From the NCBI GenBank assembly GCA_963715995.1, contig OY970283.1, positions 2,294,001 to 2,358,000 on the forward strand: 64,000 nucleotides of DNA, given 5' to 3'. Below are positions 16,604-24,869 of the stretch, one piece after another; positions within the stretch are counted from its first letter, which is position 1, and the number at the start of each line of letters is the position of its first letter. The notes beneath the pieces were generated by a model. It worked only from the letters and a program-made list of their open reading frames with translations. It did no database searches and had not been told where the DNA came from. The position numbers were made by a program, and so were the translations under genes. The stretch is from DATBDN01 sp963715995. Its GTDB lineage: Bacteria > Actinomycetota > Thermoleophilia > Solirubrobacterales > Thermoleophilaceae.

Positions 16604-17416
16604 TTATGACAGTCCGGACCTGATCCCCAAGACATCCACGGGCCCGGGGCCCGCGCCCACGTCGCGCAGGCCTTGGCGAACCGCCTCGGAAGCAGCCTCC
16701 TTGGCCGCCCGCGCCGCCTCGAGCGGCGTCGCCCCGCGCGCGAGGTGCGCCGCCAGCGTCGACGAGTGCGTACAGCCGGAGCCATGCGCGGCCCCGTCCT
16801 CGTGCCTTGGCCCCGGGATCTCTGTCAGCTCGGTGCCGTCATAGAAGGTGTCGGCAGCCTCGTCGCGGTGCCCACCGGTGACCACCACCGCCGTGGGGCC
16901 GAGCAGATGGATGCGCTCAGCGAGCTCGGCCGGCGACTGCTGCTCGTCGCCACCGGCCAGCACGAGGGCCTCCGGGAGGTTCGGCGTGACGACGGTCGCG
17001 CGCGGGAGGAGCAGCTCACGCAGTGCCCCAACGGCTCCCTCGTCGAGCAGCCGCGCGCCTGACTCGGAGACCATCACGGGATCGATCACGACCGGCGCGT
17101 CGCCGACGAGGTCGAGCGCCTCGGCGACCGCCCTGATCGTCGCCTCGTCCGCGAGCATCCCGATCTTCACCGCGTCGATCTCGATGTCATCGGCGACGGC
17201 TCTGACCTGAGCGACGATCATCTCCGGCGGCAGCACGTGAACCGCCGTCACGCCGACCGTGTTCTGAGCTGTGATCGCCGTGATCGCGGTCATCCCGTGC
17301 ACGCCCGCGGCAGCGAAAGCCTTGATGTCGGCCTGGATGCCCGCGCCACCACCGGAGTCGGAGCCTGCGATCGCGAGAGCGCGTGGGGTGCGGGTGGTCG
17401 CCGGCAGGATCCGCAC
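16604..17416 (-). CDS. thiD: Hydroxymethylpyrimidine/phosphomethylpyrimidine kinase
   Basis: 270 residues from the GTG at 17416, matching the usual 266-270 for ThiD. It phosphorylates HMP and HMP-P in thiamine synthesis. A ribokinase-fold start is visible (ALAIAGSDSGGGAGIQAD), then AITAITAQNT, the KIGML block, VIDPVMVSESG, and the GSGCTHSS anion-hole motif with the catalytic Cys near the end. A longer frame exists upstream but overlaps the HNH gene. No TPP riboswitch is seen in the 41-base gap upstream and no other thi genes are nearby, so it may act in salvage. Confidence 0.93.
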   Translation of the reverse strand: MRILPATTRTPRALAIAGSDSGGGAGIQADIKAFAAAGVHGMTAITAITAQNTVGVTAVHVLPPEMIVAQVRAVADDIEIDAVKIGMLADEATIRAVAEALDLVGDAPVVIDPVMVSESGARLLDEGAVGALRELLLPRATVVTPNLPEALVLAGGDEQQSPAELAERIHLLGPTAVVVTGGHRDEAADTFYDGTELTEIPGPRHEDGAAHGSGCTHSSTLAAHLARGATPLEAARAAKEAASEAVRQGLRDVGAGPGPVDVLGIRSGLS

Positions 17417-17457
17417 GTTACGAAGCTCGGCGTTGTGGTGTGGGGACGGGCGGCTGC

Positions 17458-18759
17458 TCACTCCAGCCGCGCGGCACGCGTTTCGAGCATCGCGGTGACC
17501 GACCAGCTGAGGTCGACGCCGGGCTGCGCCTCGGGCGGATAGAGCGACCATGCCGCGCGGGCCCCCGCGCGGGCCCCCGCGGGCGTAATCGGCAAGACCC
17601 GTGCACAATCGCCCCGCGGCTGCCGCGGCGCGTGCGGCAAGCGAGACCCGTTCGCCCTGTACCAGTTGAACCGACCATGTTCGTGGCGAACGGAGAACAG
17701 ACCCCTGTGGACCAACGTGTGGTGGTAGCGGCAGAGCTGGATGCAGTTGTCGACGTCCGTCTTGCCGCCGTCAGCCCAGTGCACGATGTGATGAGCGTCG
17801 GGGTGGTGCCGCTGTGAGCAACCTGGGAACGCGCAGCCCTTGTCGCGCATGTGTAGGCACCGTTTCAGCGCGGGCGAGATCGTGCGCCGCTTTCGGCCCA
17901 AGTTGACGGTTGCCCCGTCGCGCTCGATCGCAGTCACGATGCTCGCGTCACAGGTGAGCCGGCGAATCACCTCGTGCGAGAGCGGCTCGCCGTCATCCAG
18001 ATGGCAGCGCGACCCGTCGCTCGCGGACGCAAGCGCTTCGGCGTCGACGTGGACGATCACCTGGTAGACGTCGGCCGAGCTGACCTTCTCGGCCAGGGCC
18101 GATCGCGCGACGGCGACGAATGCATCCGCGCGACGTGCGCCGGCAGAGTTCGTGGCCTCCGCGAGATCCCAGGGCTCGCCCTCCCCGAGCTCCGGCGGCG
18201 GCGGCCCGAGCTCGTCGCGGGCCGCCTCGACCGCGCGCACGACGAGCGCCCCAAGCTCGGCCGGAAGTCGTCCACTGAAAACCACCGTGCCATCGTCGTC
18301 GTAGGTCCAGCCGAACGTGCGCTCCGCGTATTGACGTTGAGCTCCAGCCTCGACAGCGACACAGCGGCGACAACCGCGCACGATCGTCTCGATCTGACTC
18401 GCGCTCGAGTGGCGCGCGTACATGAGCATGAGCTCCTCGTCGAAGTCGGGCTCCAGTCTCATCAGCGCGCGCACCTTCGAGTAGGAGACCTCACCACGCT
18501 CGAACGCCTCCTGGATCAGCGGCCGGTTTCGCAGCCCCTGCGCGACGCGAACGTGGTCGCGCGCCATAGACAGGGTCATGCCACAGCGCCAGGACAGCCA
18601 GTGCGCAAGCGTCTTGTAGCCCTCGTCCCAGCCTTCCTCCTCGTCCAGGCGGCCGAGCAGCTTCAGCCAGCGCGCGGTCGCCGCGGAAATGTGCGCGGCC
18701 AGCGCGGCGATCTCGTCGCAGAGTCCCAATGTTGGTCGCGCTGGTGCTGTTTCTGACAC
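17458..18759 (-). CDS. DUF222/13E12-type protein with C-terminal HNH endonuclease domain
   Basis: 433 residues from the GTG at 18759; an alternative GTG at 18765 lies inside the SOS box and an ATG at 18855 is further upstream. The N-terminal DUF222 region (about 15-250) contains TLAHWLSWRCGMTLSMARDH and SYSKVRALMR. The C-terminal HNH domain has CAFPGCSQRHHPDAHHIVHW followed by an Asn and CRYHH, so two Cys pairs and the HH...N...H metal and catalytic residues are present. Mycobacterial 13E12 repeat proteins have this architecture and many are LexA-regulated, as the operator here suggests. Their molecular role is unsettled; DNA cleavage or a mobile-element link are the usual proposals. The last 60 residues are Pro/Ala/Arg-rich and contain a 12-bp tandem repeat. 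Confidence 0.9.
   Translation of the reverse strand: MSETAPARPTLGLCDEIAALAAHISAATARWLKLLGRLDEEEGWDEGYKTLAHWLSWRCGMTLSMARDHVRVAQGLRNRPLIQEAFERGEVSYSKVRALMRLEPDFDEELMLMYARHSSASQIETIVRGCRRCVAVEAGAQRQYAERTFGWTYDDDGTVVFSGRLPAELGALVVRAVEAARDELGPPPPELGEGEPWDLAEATNSAGARRADAFVAVARSALAEKVSSADVYQVIVHVDAEALASASDGSRCHLDDGEPLSHEVIRRLTCDASIVTAIERDGATVNLGRKRRTISPALKRCLHMRDKGCAFPGCSQRHHPDAHHIVHWADGGKTDVDNCIQLCRYHHTLVHRGLFSVRHEHGRFNWYRANGSRLPHAPRQPRGDCARVLPITPAGARAGARAAWSLYPPEAQPGVDLSWSVTAMLETRAARLE
17554..17583. repeat. 12-bp tandem repeat inside the HNH gene
   Basis: The unit CGCGCGGGCCCC occurs twice exactly (17554-17565 and 17566-17577), followed by a partial, degenerate third copy. In the minus-strand frame it encodes an Ala-Gly-Ala-Arg repeat in the low-complexity C-terminal tail. 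A multiple of three keeps the frame, so copy number may vary without breaking the gene. Confidence 0.6.
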
Positions 18760-18771
18760 GAACACATGTTC
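18760..18771. promoter_or_regulatory. Candidate LexA operator (SOS box), GAAC-N4-GTTC
   Basis: The plus strand reads GAACACATGTTC. It is a perfect 4-bp-arm inverted repeat with N4, preceded by C, which matches the core CGAAC-N4-GTTC of Gram-positive LexA boxes (mycobacterial form TCGAAC-N4-GTTCGA). It lies directly against the GTG at 18759 of the DUF222/HNH gene, a position that would block transcription. No lexA gene is in the window. Confidence 0.6.
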
Positions 18772-18872
18772 CCAAAACGGTCGGACGGAGCGAGCAGTGA
18801 CCCAAGTGACGCCTCGTGTCCCCGGTATGGGGCAGTTACCGCGGTAGCACGGCACGGTGCATCCGCGGGCAG

Positions 18873-20018
18873 CTACCGCTCAGCCGTGCGCACGTACGCG
18901 CCGATCCCGCTTCGGCGGATCAGCCCGCGGGCTTCGAGCAGGCCGAGCGTGACGCGGACAGCGCTCGGGTCGGCTTCGATCGATGCTGGGTTGGTCCCGC
19001 TCTCGATCGCTTCGAGCACCTCGCGCTCGAGCGGATCCAATTCGAGCTCCGTCCCCGCTCCCTGCTCGGAAGCCGCCAGCCGATCGGCCCCGCCGACGCC
19101 GAACAGCTCATCGAGGGCGTCGGCTGCGTCGCGGATGACCGCTGCGCCGTCGCGCAGCAGCCGGTTGCTGCCGGCCGCGTTCGAGGCGGTAACACGGCCG
19201 GGCACGGCCGCCACCCCACGGCCAAGCTCCGCGGCGAAGCTCGCCGTGATCAGCGAGCCGGACGGGTCGGCGGCCTCGACGACCACGGTCATCGCCGACA
19301 TGGCGGCCATGATCCGATTGCGGGCCGGGAAGGTCCAGCGGAATGGCCTGCGCCCCGGCGGGGATTCGGAGAGGATCACCCCAACGTCGGCGATCTGGTC
19401 GTAGACCCGACGGTTCGTTCGCGGGTAGACGACGTCGGCGCCGCCGCCAAGTACGGCGATGGTCCGTGGGCGCGTGGAGCTCAGGGCGCCACGATGCGCC
19501 GCTGCGTCGATGCCGAGTGCGAGCCCGCTCACGACTGTCACGCCCGCCGCGGAGAGGCCGCGCGCGAGCGCCTCGGCCACTTCGATGCCGTATGCGGATG
19601 GGCGCCGGCTGCCAACGACGGCGACGCACGGTCCGTCGAGCAGCATCGCCAGCCGCTCGGTGCCGGCGCGCGCCCAGAGCACCGGCGGCGGATCGCGCAA
19701 CTCCAGGAGCGACCGCGGGAACCCGGCGGAGTGCCGGCACAGAGTGTCGAGCCTGGCGTCGGCCGCCTCCTCGCGAGCGGCGGCTGGCTCGAACGCCTGG
19801 ATCGTGGCGCGGACCTCCCGCGATCGCTCGGATGGGACCAGAGCGTCGATCAGCCGCTCAGTCGGCAGGGTCAGGAGCTCCGAGACTCGTTCGTTCGGGC
19901 GCTGCAGCAGCCCCTCGATGCGCGCCGCCAGCGTCGCGATGACGTGACTGCGCCTGAGACAGGTGTCGCACGCCGTCGAGACTCGCCCAGCTGCAGCGCC
20001 TGGCTCTCGATCAGTCAT
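18873..20018 (-). CDS. dprA: DNA-processing protein A
   Basis: 381 residues. The ATG overlaps the comM stop (ATGA). DprA binds incoming single-stranded DNA and loads RecA in natural transformation, and is widespread even in bacteria not known to be competent. The Rossmann core is clear: AVVGSRRPSAYG (about 130-141), SGLALGIDAAAHRGAL (about 163-178), VLGGGADVVYPR, SESPPG and FPARNRIMA. A winged-helix-like C-terminal domain ends the protein (LDPLEREVLEAIESG). An N-terminal CDTC pair near residue 17 is unusual and might bind metal or be lineage-specific. Position next to comM is conserved across actinobacteria. Confidence 0.95.
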   Translation of the reverse strand: MTDREPGAAAGRVSTACDTCLRRSHVIATLAARIEGLLQRPNERVSELLTLPTERLIDALVPSERSREVRATIQAFEPAAAREEAADARLDTLCRHSAGFPRSLLELRDPPPVLWARAGTERLAMLLDGPCVAVVGSRRPSAYGIEVAEALARGLSAAGVTVVSGLALGIDAAAHRGALSSTRPRTIAVLGGGADVVYPRTNRRVYDQIADVGVILSESPPGRRPFRWTFPARNRIMAAMSAMTVVVEAADPSGSLITASFAAELGRGVAAVPGRVTASNAAGSNRLLRDGAAVIRDAADALDELFGVGGADRLAASEQGAGTELELDPLEREVLEAIESGTNPASIEADPSAVRVTLGLLEARGLIRRSGIGAYVRTAER

Positions 20019-21535
20019 GCCGCGAGCCCCGCCGCGGCACCGAGGCGGAAGCCGAGCGCCTCGGCCACGTGTGCCGTCAGGATCCGGTCGCTGCCATCGA
20101 GGTCAGCGATCGTGCGCGCAAGCCGCAGCACGCGGTCGTGCGCGCGTGCGGTGAGCGACATGCGCCGGTGCCCGTCGAGCAGGAGGTCACGTGCCTCCGA
20201 GCCGGCCAGTGCGTGCTTCTGGGTTAGGCGGCCGTCCATGCTGCCGTTGCAGTTGACGCCGTCGGCACCGAGCCGGGTTGCCTGGCGCTCGCGTGCCGCC
20301 AAAACGCGCGCCCGGATGGCCGCCGAGGACTCACCGCCGGAGGTCGTGCCGACGAGCTCGAGCGGTTCCGCCGGGCGCACCTGGCAGACCAGGTCGATCC
20401 GGTCCAGCAGCGGACCCGACAGCCGGCGCGCGTAGCGCATCCGATCGACCTCGCTGCAGCGACACTCGCCATCCGGCCGTGCGCATGGGCACTCGTTCGC
20501 CGCCGCGACCAGCATGAAGTCGCAGGGGAACGCGACCGAACGCTGCCCACGCGTGATCCAGATCCTGCCCTCCTCCAGCGGCTGGCGCAGCGCTTCGAGC
20601 GCGTGCCGGGGGAACTCGGGCAGCTCGTCCATGAACAGGACACCCCTGTGCGCGAGCGTTATCTCGCCCGGACGCGGGACTGTGCCGCCGCCGATCAGCC
20701 CCGACGCGGAGATGGTGTGGTGCGGAGCGCGGAAGGGGCGCGCCGCGGCCAGCTCGCCACGGGTGAGGCCGACCACCGACTGGACCTGGGTGATCTCGAT
20801 CGCCTCACTGAAGTCGGGCGGCGGGAGCAGGCTGGGGAACCGTCGCGCGAGCATCGTCTTGCCCGCGCCCGGCGGGCCGACCATGAGGACGTTGTGGCCG
20901 CCGGCAGCGGCGATCTCGAGCGCACGCTTCGCGTCCGCCTGGCCGCGCACGTCGGCGATGTCGAGCGCCCAGTCGACGTCCGCGCTGCGCGCTGGGCGCG
21001 CCGGCTCGGCGGGCAGAGGCTCGAACTCGCCGCGGAAGAACGCGACGATCTCGCCGAGGCTCGCGACCGGCAGCGCCTGGACCTGCGGTATCAACGCGGC
21101 CTCGCGCGCACAGTCCAGTGGCAGCAGGATGCGCGGGATGCGGGCGTCCCGCGCGCCGATCGCCATCGACAGCGAGCCGCGAATCGGGCGGAGATCGCCG
21201 CCGAGCGACAGCTCGCCGCAGACCGCGTGCCCCTCGGTCGACTCGCGCGGAATCTGACCGCTCGCGCTCAGGATCGCGACAGCGACGGCAAGGTCGAATG
21301 CCGGGCCGGCCTTGTGGACATCCGCGGGCGCGAGGTTGACCGTGATGCGCCGCTTCGGGAACTCGAAGTCGCTGTTCTTGAGCGCGGCGCGCACGCGCTC
21401 GCGTGACTCTCTGACCGCGCGATCCGGCAGCCCGACGATCGTGAATGTCTCGAGCCCGTCGCGGATGTCGACCTCGACCGTGACGGGCTCGCTGCGGATC
21501 CCCTGAACCGCGAAGGTGGCGACACTGGCAAGCAT
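20015..21535 (-). CDS. comM: YifB/ComM-family Mg-chelatase-like AAA+ ATPase
   Basis: 506 residues from the ATG at 21535 (MLASVATFAVQG is the family's usual opening). A Lon-protease-like domain comes first (about 15-170), then an AAA+ module: Walker A GPPGAGKTM (about 217-225), Walker B GVLFMDELPE (about 300), sensor block VAAANECPC. A C-terminal helical lid follows. ComM is a hexameric branch-migration helicase acting in natural transformation in Gram-negative species; the actinobacterial role is inferred. Cys in CPCARPDGECRC may bind zinc. A TACGGT hexamer lies 6 bases before the ATG, suggesting a leaderless start. It heads the comM-dprA unit. Confidence 0.93.
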   Translation of the reverse strand: MLASVATFAVQGIRSEPVTVEVDIRDGLETFTIVGLPDRAVRESRERVRAALKNSDFEFPKRRITVNLAPADVHKAGPAFDLAVAVAILSASGQIPRESTEGHAVCGELSLGGDLRPIRGSLSMAIGARDARIPRILLPLDCAREAALIPQVQALPVASLGEIVAFFRGEFEPLPAEPARPARSADVDWALDIADVRGQADAKRALEIAAAGGHNVLMVGPPGAGKTMLARRFPSLLPPPDFSEAIEITQVQSVVGLTRGELAAARPFRAPHHTISASGLIGGGTVPRPGEITLAHRGVLFMDELPEFPRHALEALRQPLEEGRIWITRGQRSVAFPCDFMLVAAANECPCARPDGECRCSEVDRMRYARRLSGPLLDRIDLVCQVRPAEPLELVGTTSGGESSAAIRARVLAARERQATRLGADGVNCNGSMDGRLTQKHALAGSEARDLLLDGHRRMSLTARAHDRVLRLARTIADLDGSDRILTAHVAEALGFRLGAAAGLAA

Positions 21536-21541
21536 TTCTCG

Positions 21542-21547
21542 ACCGTA
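21542..21547 (-). promoter_or_regulatory. Candidate -10 hexamer TACGGT before comM
   Basis: TACGGT (TANNNT pattern) ends 6 bases before the comM ATG at 21535, leaving only CGAGAA between. This fits a leaderless or near-leaderless mRNA. No convincing -35 was seen. Confidence 0.4.
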
Positions 21548-21660
21548 GGAGCGATCGCTGAACGGCACACCACGCGCCTGTGCCAACTCGGTGACGAAAT
21601 TGGTGCGCAGTTGTCACGTTTGGAACAGCGCTGTCAGAGCGTGTTGGGGATCGTTGTCAC

Positions 21661-22035
21661 ATGCTCGATGCGAGACGTTCACGTGGTGCCGCCGGCGAGC
21701 AGGCAGCGGCGGAGATGCTGGCCGCACTCGGCTGCCGGATCGTTGAGCGGAACTTCCGCACCCGCTACGGAGAGCTCGACATCGTCGCGGTCGACGGAAC
21801 GGCCCTGGTGTTCTGCGAGGTGCGCAGCCGCGTCGGGCGTGAGGGCGTCGCGTGGGCGCTTCAGTCGATCGGGCCCGCCAAGCGCCTACAGGTGCGCAAG
21901 ATGGCGAAGGAGTGGTTCCGGCTCAGCTCGGCGCCGCGGCCGCCGACGCGCTCGGTCCGCTTCGACGCCGTCGCCGTCCGGATCGCACCCGACGGCCGTC
22001 CGCTCGCGATCGAGCACGTGCGCGATGCGTTCTGA
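21661..22035 (+). CDS. YraN/UPF0102 family nuclease-like protein
   Basis: 124 residues with a restriction-endonuclease-like fold. Visible motifs are GEQAAAEML, the conserved ERNFRTRYGELDIVA, and FCEVRSR. The acidic residues of the PD-(D/E)XK core are present, but the usual Lys of E-V-K is Arg here, as in many family members. The role is unknown, possibly Holliday-junction or DNA processing. In most actinobacteria yraN lies in the same direction between rnhB and comM. Here it is inverted, divergent from comM and convergent with rnhB (7-base gap). The ATG at 21661 has no clear ribosome-binding site. Confidence 0.88.
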   Translation: MLDARRSRGAAGEQAAAEMLAALGCRIVERNFRTRYGELDIVAVDGTALVFCEVRSRVGREGVAWALQSIGPAKRLQVRKMAKEWFRLSSAPRPPTRSVRFDAVAVRIAPDGRPLAIEHVRDAF

Positions 22036-22042
22036 GCCTGCG

Positions 22043-22969
22043 TCAGCCGGTTTGGGCGAGTTGCTCGCCGCCGTGCGTGAGTGGCGGCCGGTCCTCGACC
22101 GGCAATGGCGTGCCGTCGAGCGCGAGCTGCGTGTATGCGATCGAGGCGAACGACAAGCGGTGGATCGGTGAGATCCCCTTCTCCACGATCGCCGCGCGGT
22201 GCTCGGGGGTCGAGTAGCCCACGTTGGTGTCGAAGTCCCAGTGCGGATGGCGGTCCGCCACGCGGCGCATGTAGCGATCGCGCGTCACCTTGGCGAGGAT
22301 CGAGGCTGCGGAGATCGCCGCGGAGCGGCAATCCCCGTCGACCACCGCCATCTGGTCGTAGGGCAGGTCGGCGACGCGGAAGCCATCAACCAGGCAGATC
22401 GCCTCCGGGCACGCGACGCGGAGCAACGCGGCCCGCAGGGCGGCGAGATTCGTCTTGTGCAGCCCGCGCGAGTCGATGCCGCGCACACAGCGGGTGACGA
22501 CGCATGCCTTCGCGGCCGCGCGCATCACGAGCGGATAGAGCTCCTCGCGGGCAGCCTCGGACTGCTGCTTCGAGTCGTTCAGCCGCGCGAGCGTGCGCCG
22601 TTCGGAGAGAGTGAGGCGCTCGAGGTCGAACAGGACCGCCGCTGCCGTGAGCGGGCCGGCGAGCGAGCCGCGGCCGGCCTCGTCGGCTCCGGCGACGAAG
22701 CGCCGCCCGAGGTCGCGATCGAACGCGAACAGCTTGCGGCCGGTGTAGCGGGGACCCTTGCGGCGCTTCTTCGGGGAGCCTGGGCCCCGGCCGGCGTCGG
22801 CGTCGACGGAGGGCCCGCCTGCGCCTGCGTCGACCGCGCCCTCGCCTGCGCCGGCTTCCGGGCTAGAGGGTTCCGATGCGCTTTGGGGGCCAGTAGGTGA
22901 AGAAGGCCTTGCCGATGATCCACTTCCTGGGAACAGGGCCCCATTCACGGCTGTCGGCGGACTCTCCAC
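22043..22969 (-). CDS. rnhB: Ribonuclease HII with low-complexity N-terminal extension
   Basis: RNase HII removes ribonucleotides and RNA from RNA/DNA hybrids. The catalytic core begins FVAGADEAGRGSLAGPL with the metal-binding D-E pair. It continues through CLVDGFRV and VVDGDCRSAAISAASILAKV, and ends before an acidic tail. Between the lepB stop and the core there is no ATG, GTG or TTG in frame. Translation must therefore start inside lepB, at the GTG at 22948 or 22969, giving an Ala/Gly/Ser/Pro-rich extension of about 85 residues and an 86-107-base overlap with lepB. A non-standard start closer to the core is the alternative. Codon use in the extension is less biased toward normal residues, so its reality is uncertain. 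Confidence 0.9.
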   Translation of the reverse strand: MESPPTAVNGALFPGSGSSARPSSPTGPQSASEPSSPEAGAGEGAVDAGAGGPSVDADAGRGPGSPKKRRKGPRYTGRKLFAFDRDLGRRFVAGADEAGRGSLAGPLTAAAVLFDLERLTLSERRTLARLNDSKQQSEAAREELYPLVMRAAAKACVVTRCVRGIDSRGLHKTNLAALRAALLRVACPEAICLVDGFRVADLPYDQMAVVDGDCRSAAISAASILAKVTRDRYMRRVADRHPHWDFDTNVGYSTPEHRAAIVEKGISPIHRLSFASIAYTQLALDGTPLPVEDRPPLTHGGEQLAQTG

Positions 22970-23483
22970 GGTTGTCCCCCATCATGTAGTACTCGCCCGC
23001 CGGAATCGTCACCGGTTTCGGCAAATTGCAGATTCCGCAGTCCGAACTCGGGTTGATGTGCCAAGGATCGTCGAGCTTTCCGTCGATGTAGACGCGGCCG
23101 CGCTTGATCGATATCCGGTCGCCCGGGAGCGCAACGATCCGCTTGATGAAGTTGGTCGACGACTTGGTCTTCGTGGCGACCGCGCATGCCTGACCGGCCG
23201 CGGGCTGCTTGCCGCACTCCATCAGGTCGGCTCCGTGCGGCGGCTTGAAGACGACCACGTCGCCGCGGTGCGGGTCGCGGAAGTGGAAGCGGACGCGGTC
23301 GACGAGCACGCGCTGGCCGACGTCGAGCGTCGGGACCATCGACTCGCTCGGGATGCGGAACGGCTTGACCAGGAACGCCTGGATGAGGAGCGCGAGACCG
23401 AGCGCGATCGCCACGATCGTGACGAGCTCGATCAGCGAGTTCTTGTGAGATTCGCTCGGTGGGGCGCTCGAGGCGTCTGCCAC
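22863..23483 (-). CDS. lepB: Signal peptidase I
   Basis: 206 residues from a GTG, 5 bases after rplS. The enzyme cleaves signal peptides from exported proteins at the outer face of the membrane. One N-terminal transmembrane helix is visible (about 18-36). The catalytic Ser48 lies in PSESMVPTL and the Lys114 general base in FIKRIVALPGD. The GDNR block (YYMMGDNRGES) and the closing GKAFFTYWPP complete the family signature. A Cys-containing insertion (about 88-100 and DCGIC) sits between the conserved boxes and may form a disulfide. The order rplS-lepB-rnhB is the normal one. Confidence 0.96.
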   Translation of the reverse strand: MADASSAPPSESHKNSLIELVTIVAIALGLALLIQAFLVKPFRIPSESMVPTLDVGQRVLVDRVRFHFRDPHRGDVVVFKPPHGADLMECGKQPAAGQACAVATKTKSSTNFIKRIVALPGDRISIKRGRVYIDGKLDDPWHINPSSDCGICNLPKPVTIPAGEYYMMGDNRGESADSREWGPVPRKWIIGKAFFTYWPPKRIGTL

Positions 23484-23488
23484 GCCGC

Positions 23489-24145
23489 TCAGCTGGTCTT
23501 GCCGGCGTCGGCGGCAGCCTCGTCGGCGGGCTGCTCGGCCTCGGTCGCCTCGGCGTCAGCTGCCGGCTCCGGCTGCTCCTCGGCCTCGGCCTGAGCCGGC
23601 GCTTCCTCGGACGCATCGGTCTGCGCTGCGTCCTCGGACGCCTCGCTCTGCGGCGCTTCCGCGCCTGCGCCCTCGGGAGCATCGGCCTGCTCGGCCGGGA
23701 TCACCTCGTCGGCCTCGACCTCGTCGGCGGCCAGGACCGGCGCCGTCTCCTGCTCGGCCAGCGCGGCCTCCTGGGCGGCCAGCTCGGCGGCTGCGGCAGG
23801 GTCGAAGCGGCGCTCGCGAACGCGGGCGGCGCGGCCGACGCGGCCACGCAGGTAGTAGAGCTTGGCGCGGCGGACGGCGCCGCGTGCGGCGATCTCGATC
23901 CGCTCGATCTTGGGCGAGTGCACGGGGAACGTGCGCTCAACGCCGACGCCGAATGAGAGCTTGCGGACGGTGAAGGTCTCACGCGCGCCGCTGCCCTGGC
24001 GGCGGATGACTACGCCCTCGAAGACCTGGGTGCGGCGACGGGTGCCCTCGACCACCTGAAAGTGGACGCGTACGCGGTCGCCGGACTGAAACGCCGGGAC
24101 GCGGCGCAGCTGGGCATTCTCGATGCTCTCGATGATCTGGCTCAT
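23489..24145 (-). CDS. rplS: 50S ribosomal protein L19 with long acidic C-terminal tail
   Basis: 218 residues from the ATG at 24145 (MSQIIESIENAQLR is the usual opening). The L19 core is complete in about 115 residues: FQSGDRVRVHF, TQVFEGVVI, FTVRKLSFGVGVERTFPVHSP, and the closing AKLYYLRGRVGRAARV. The remaining roughly 100 residues are almost only Ala, Glu, Asp, Gln and Pro, an acidic low-complexity tail about as long as the core. L19 is usually 110-130 residues, so this is a lineage-specific extension, probably disordered on the ribosome surface. It sits between trmD and lepB as usual. Confidence 0.95.
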   Translation of the reverse strand: MSQIIESIENAQLRRVPAFQSGDRVRVHFQVVEGTRRRTQVFEGVVIRRQGSGARETFTVRKLSFGVGVERTFPVHSPKIERIEIAARGAVRRAKLYYLRGRVGRAARVRERRFDPAAAAELAAQEAALAEQETAPVLAADEVEADEVIPAEQADAPEGAGAEAPQSEASEDAAQTDASEEAPAQAEAEEQPEPAADAEATEAEQPADEAAADAGKTS

Positions 24146-24206
24146 GGCAAAGCTCGCGGCGCGGCCGAACACCGGAACAGGCGGCGCACGCGGCGGACAA
24201 TCCTAG

Positions 24207-24869
24207 CTACTGCCGCTCCGAAGCCCGCTTTCGGCTCTGATCGAGGCGCCACTCGCGGATCCTCGCGTGGTCGCCCGAGAGCAGGATCTCGGGCACCTCG
24301 TGGCCGCGCCACACCGGCGGGCGCGTGTAGTGCGGGTATTCGGGACCCCCCGCGAGCGCCTCGCTGAACGACTCCTCGAGCACGCTGTCCTCGTGGCCGA
24401 GCGCGCCCGGAACCTTGCGCAGCACCGCGTCCATGACGACCATCGCGGCCAGCTCACCGCCGGCCAGCACGTACGGGCCGATCGAGATCGCGTCGCTGGC
24501 GAGGTGCTCGACGATCCGCTCGTCGAAGCCCTCGTAGCGGCCACACAGCAGCGTCAGCTCCGGCTCGAGCGCGAGCTCGTCCGCCAGGGCGTCGTCGAAG
24601 CGCCGTCCCGACGCGGTCAGGGCGACCACCCGCCGGCGCGAGGGCGGTGCCTCGCCGTAGCGGGCCTGGAGCGCGGCCTCCATGACGTCGACCCGGATGA
24701 CCATCCCGGCGCCCCCTCCATATGGCGTGTCGTCGACCTGACCGCCGGACAGCGGGGTCGCCTCGCGGAAGTTGACGAGCTCGATCGAGGCGCCGCTGCC
24801 GCGCACGTGGCGCTGGTCGGCGAACCAGTCGAACCACTGCGGAAACAGGGTGAAGATGTCGATCTGCAT
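24207..24869 (-). CDS. trmD: tRNA (guanine-N1)-methyltransferase
   Basis: 220 residues. The ATG overlaps the rimM stop (TGATG). TrmD makes m1G37 in tRNAs, which prevents frameshifting. The protein opens MQIDIFTLFPQWFDWF. It has GGGAGMVIRV, CGRYEGFDERI, and the trefoil-knot SAM-binding segment SIGPYVLAGGELAAMVV. The end is a basic helical C-terminal domain. The knot motif has Pro-Tyr where D-Y is more common. Its length is slightly short of typical (about 230-250). It is followed after 61 bases by rplS. Confidence 0.96.
   Translation of the reverse strand: MQIDIFTLFPQWFDWFADQRHVRGSGASIELVNFREATPLSGGQVDDTPYGGGAGMVIRVDVMEAALQARYGEAPPSRRRVVALTASGRRFDDALADELALEPELTLLCGRYEGFDERIVEHLASDAISIGPYVLAGGELAAMVVMDAVLRKVPGALGHEDSVLEESFSEALAGGPEYPHYTRPPVWRGHEVPEILLSGDHARIREWRLDQSRKRASERQ

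Noticed and set aside
17417..17457. TPP riboswitch before thiD
   Set aside because: The gap is 41 bases, too short, and lacks the THI-box sequence.
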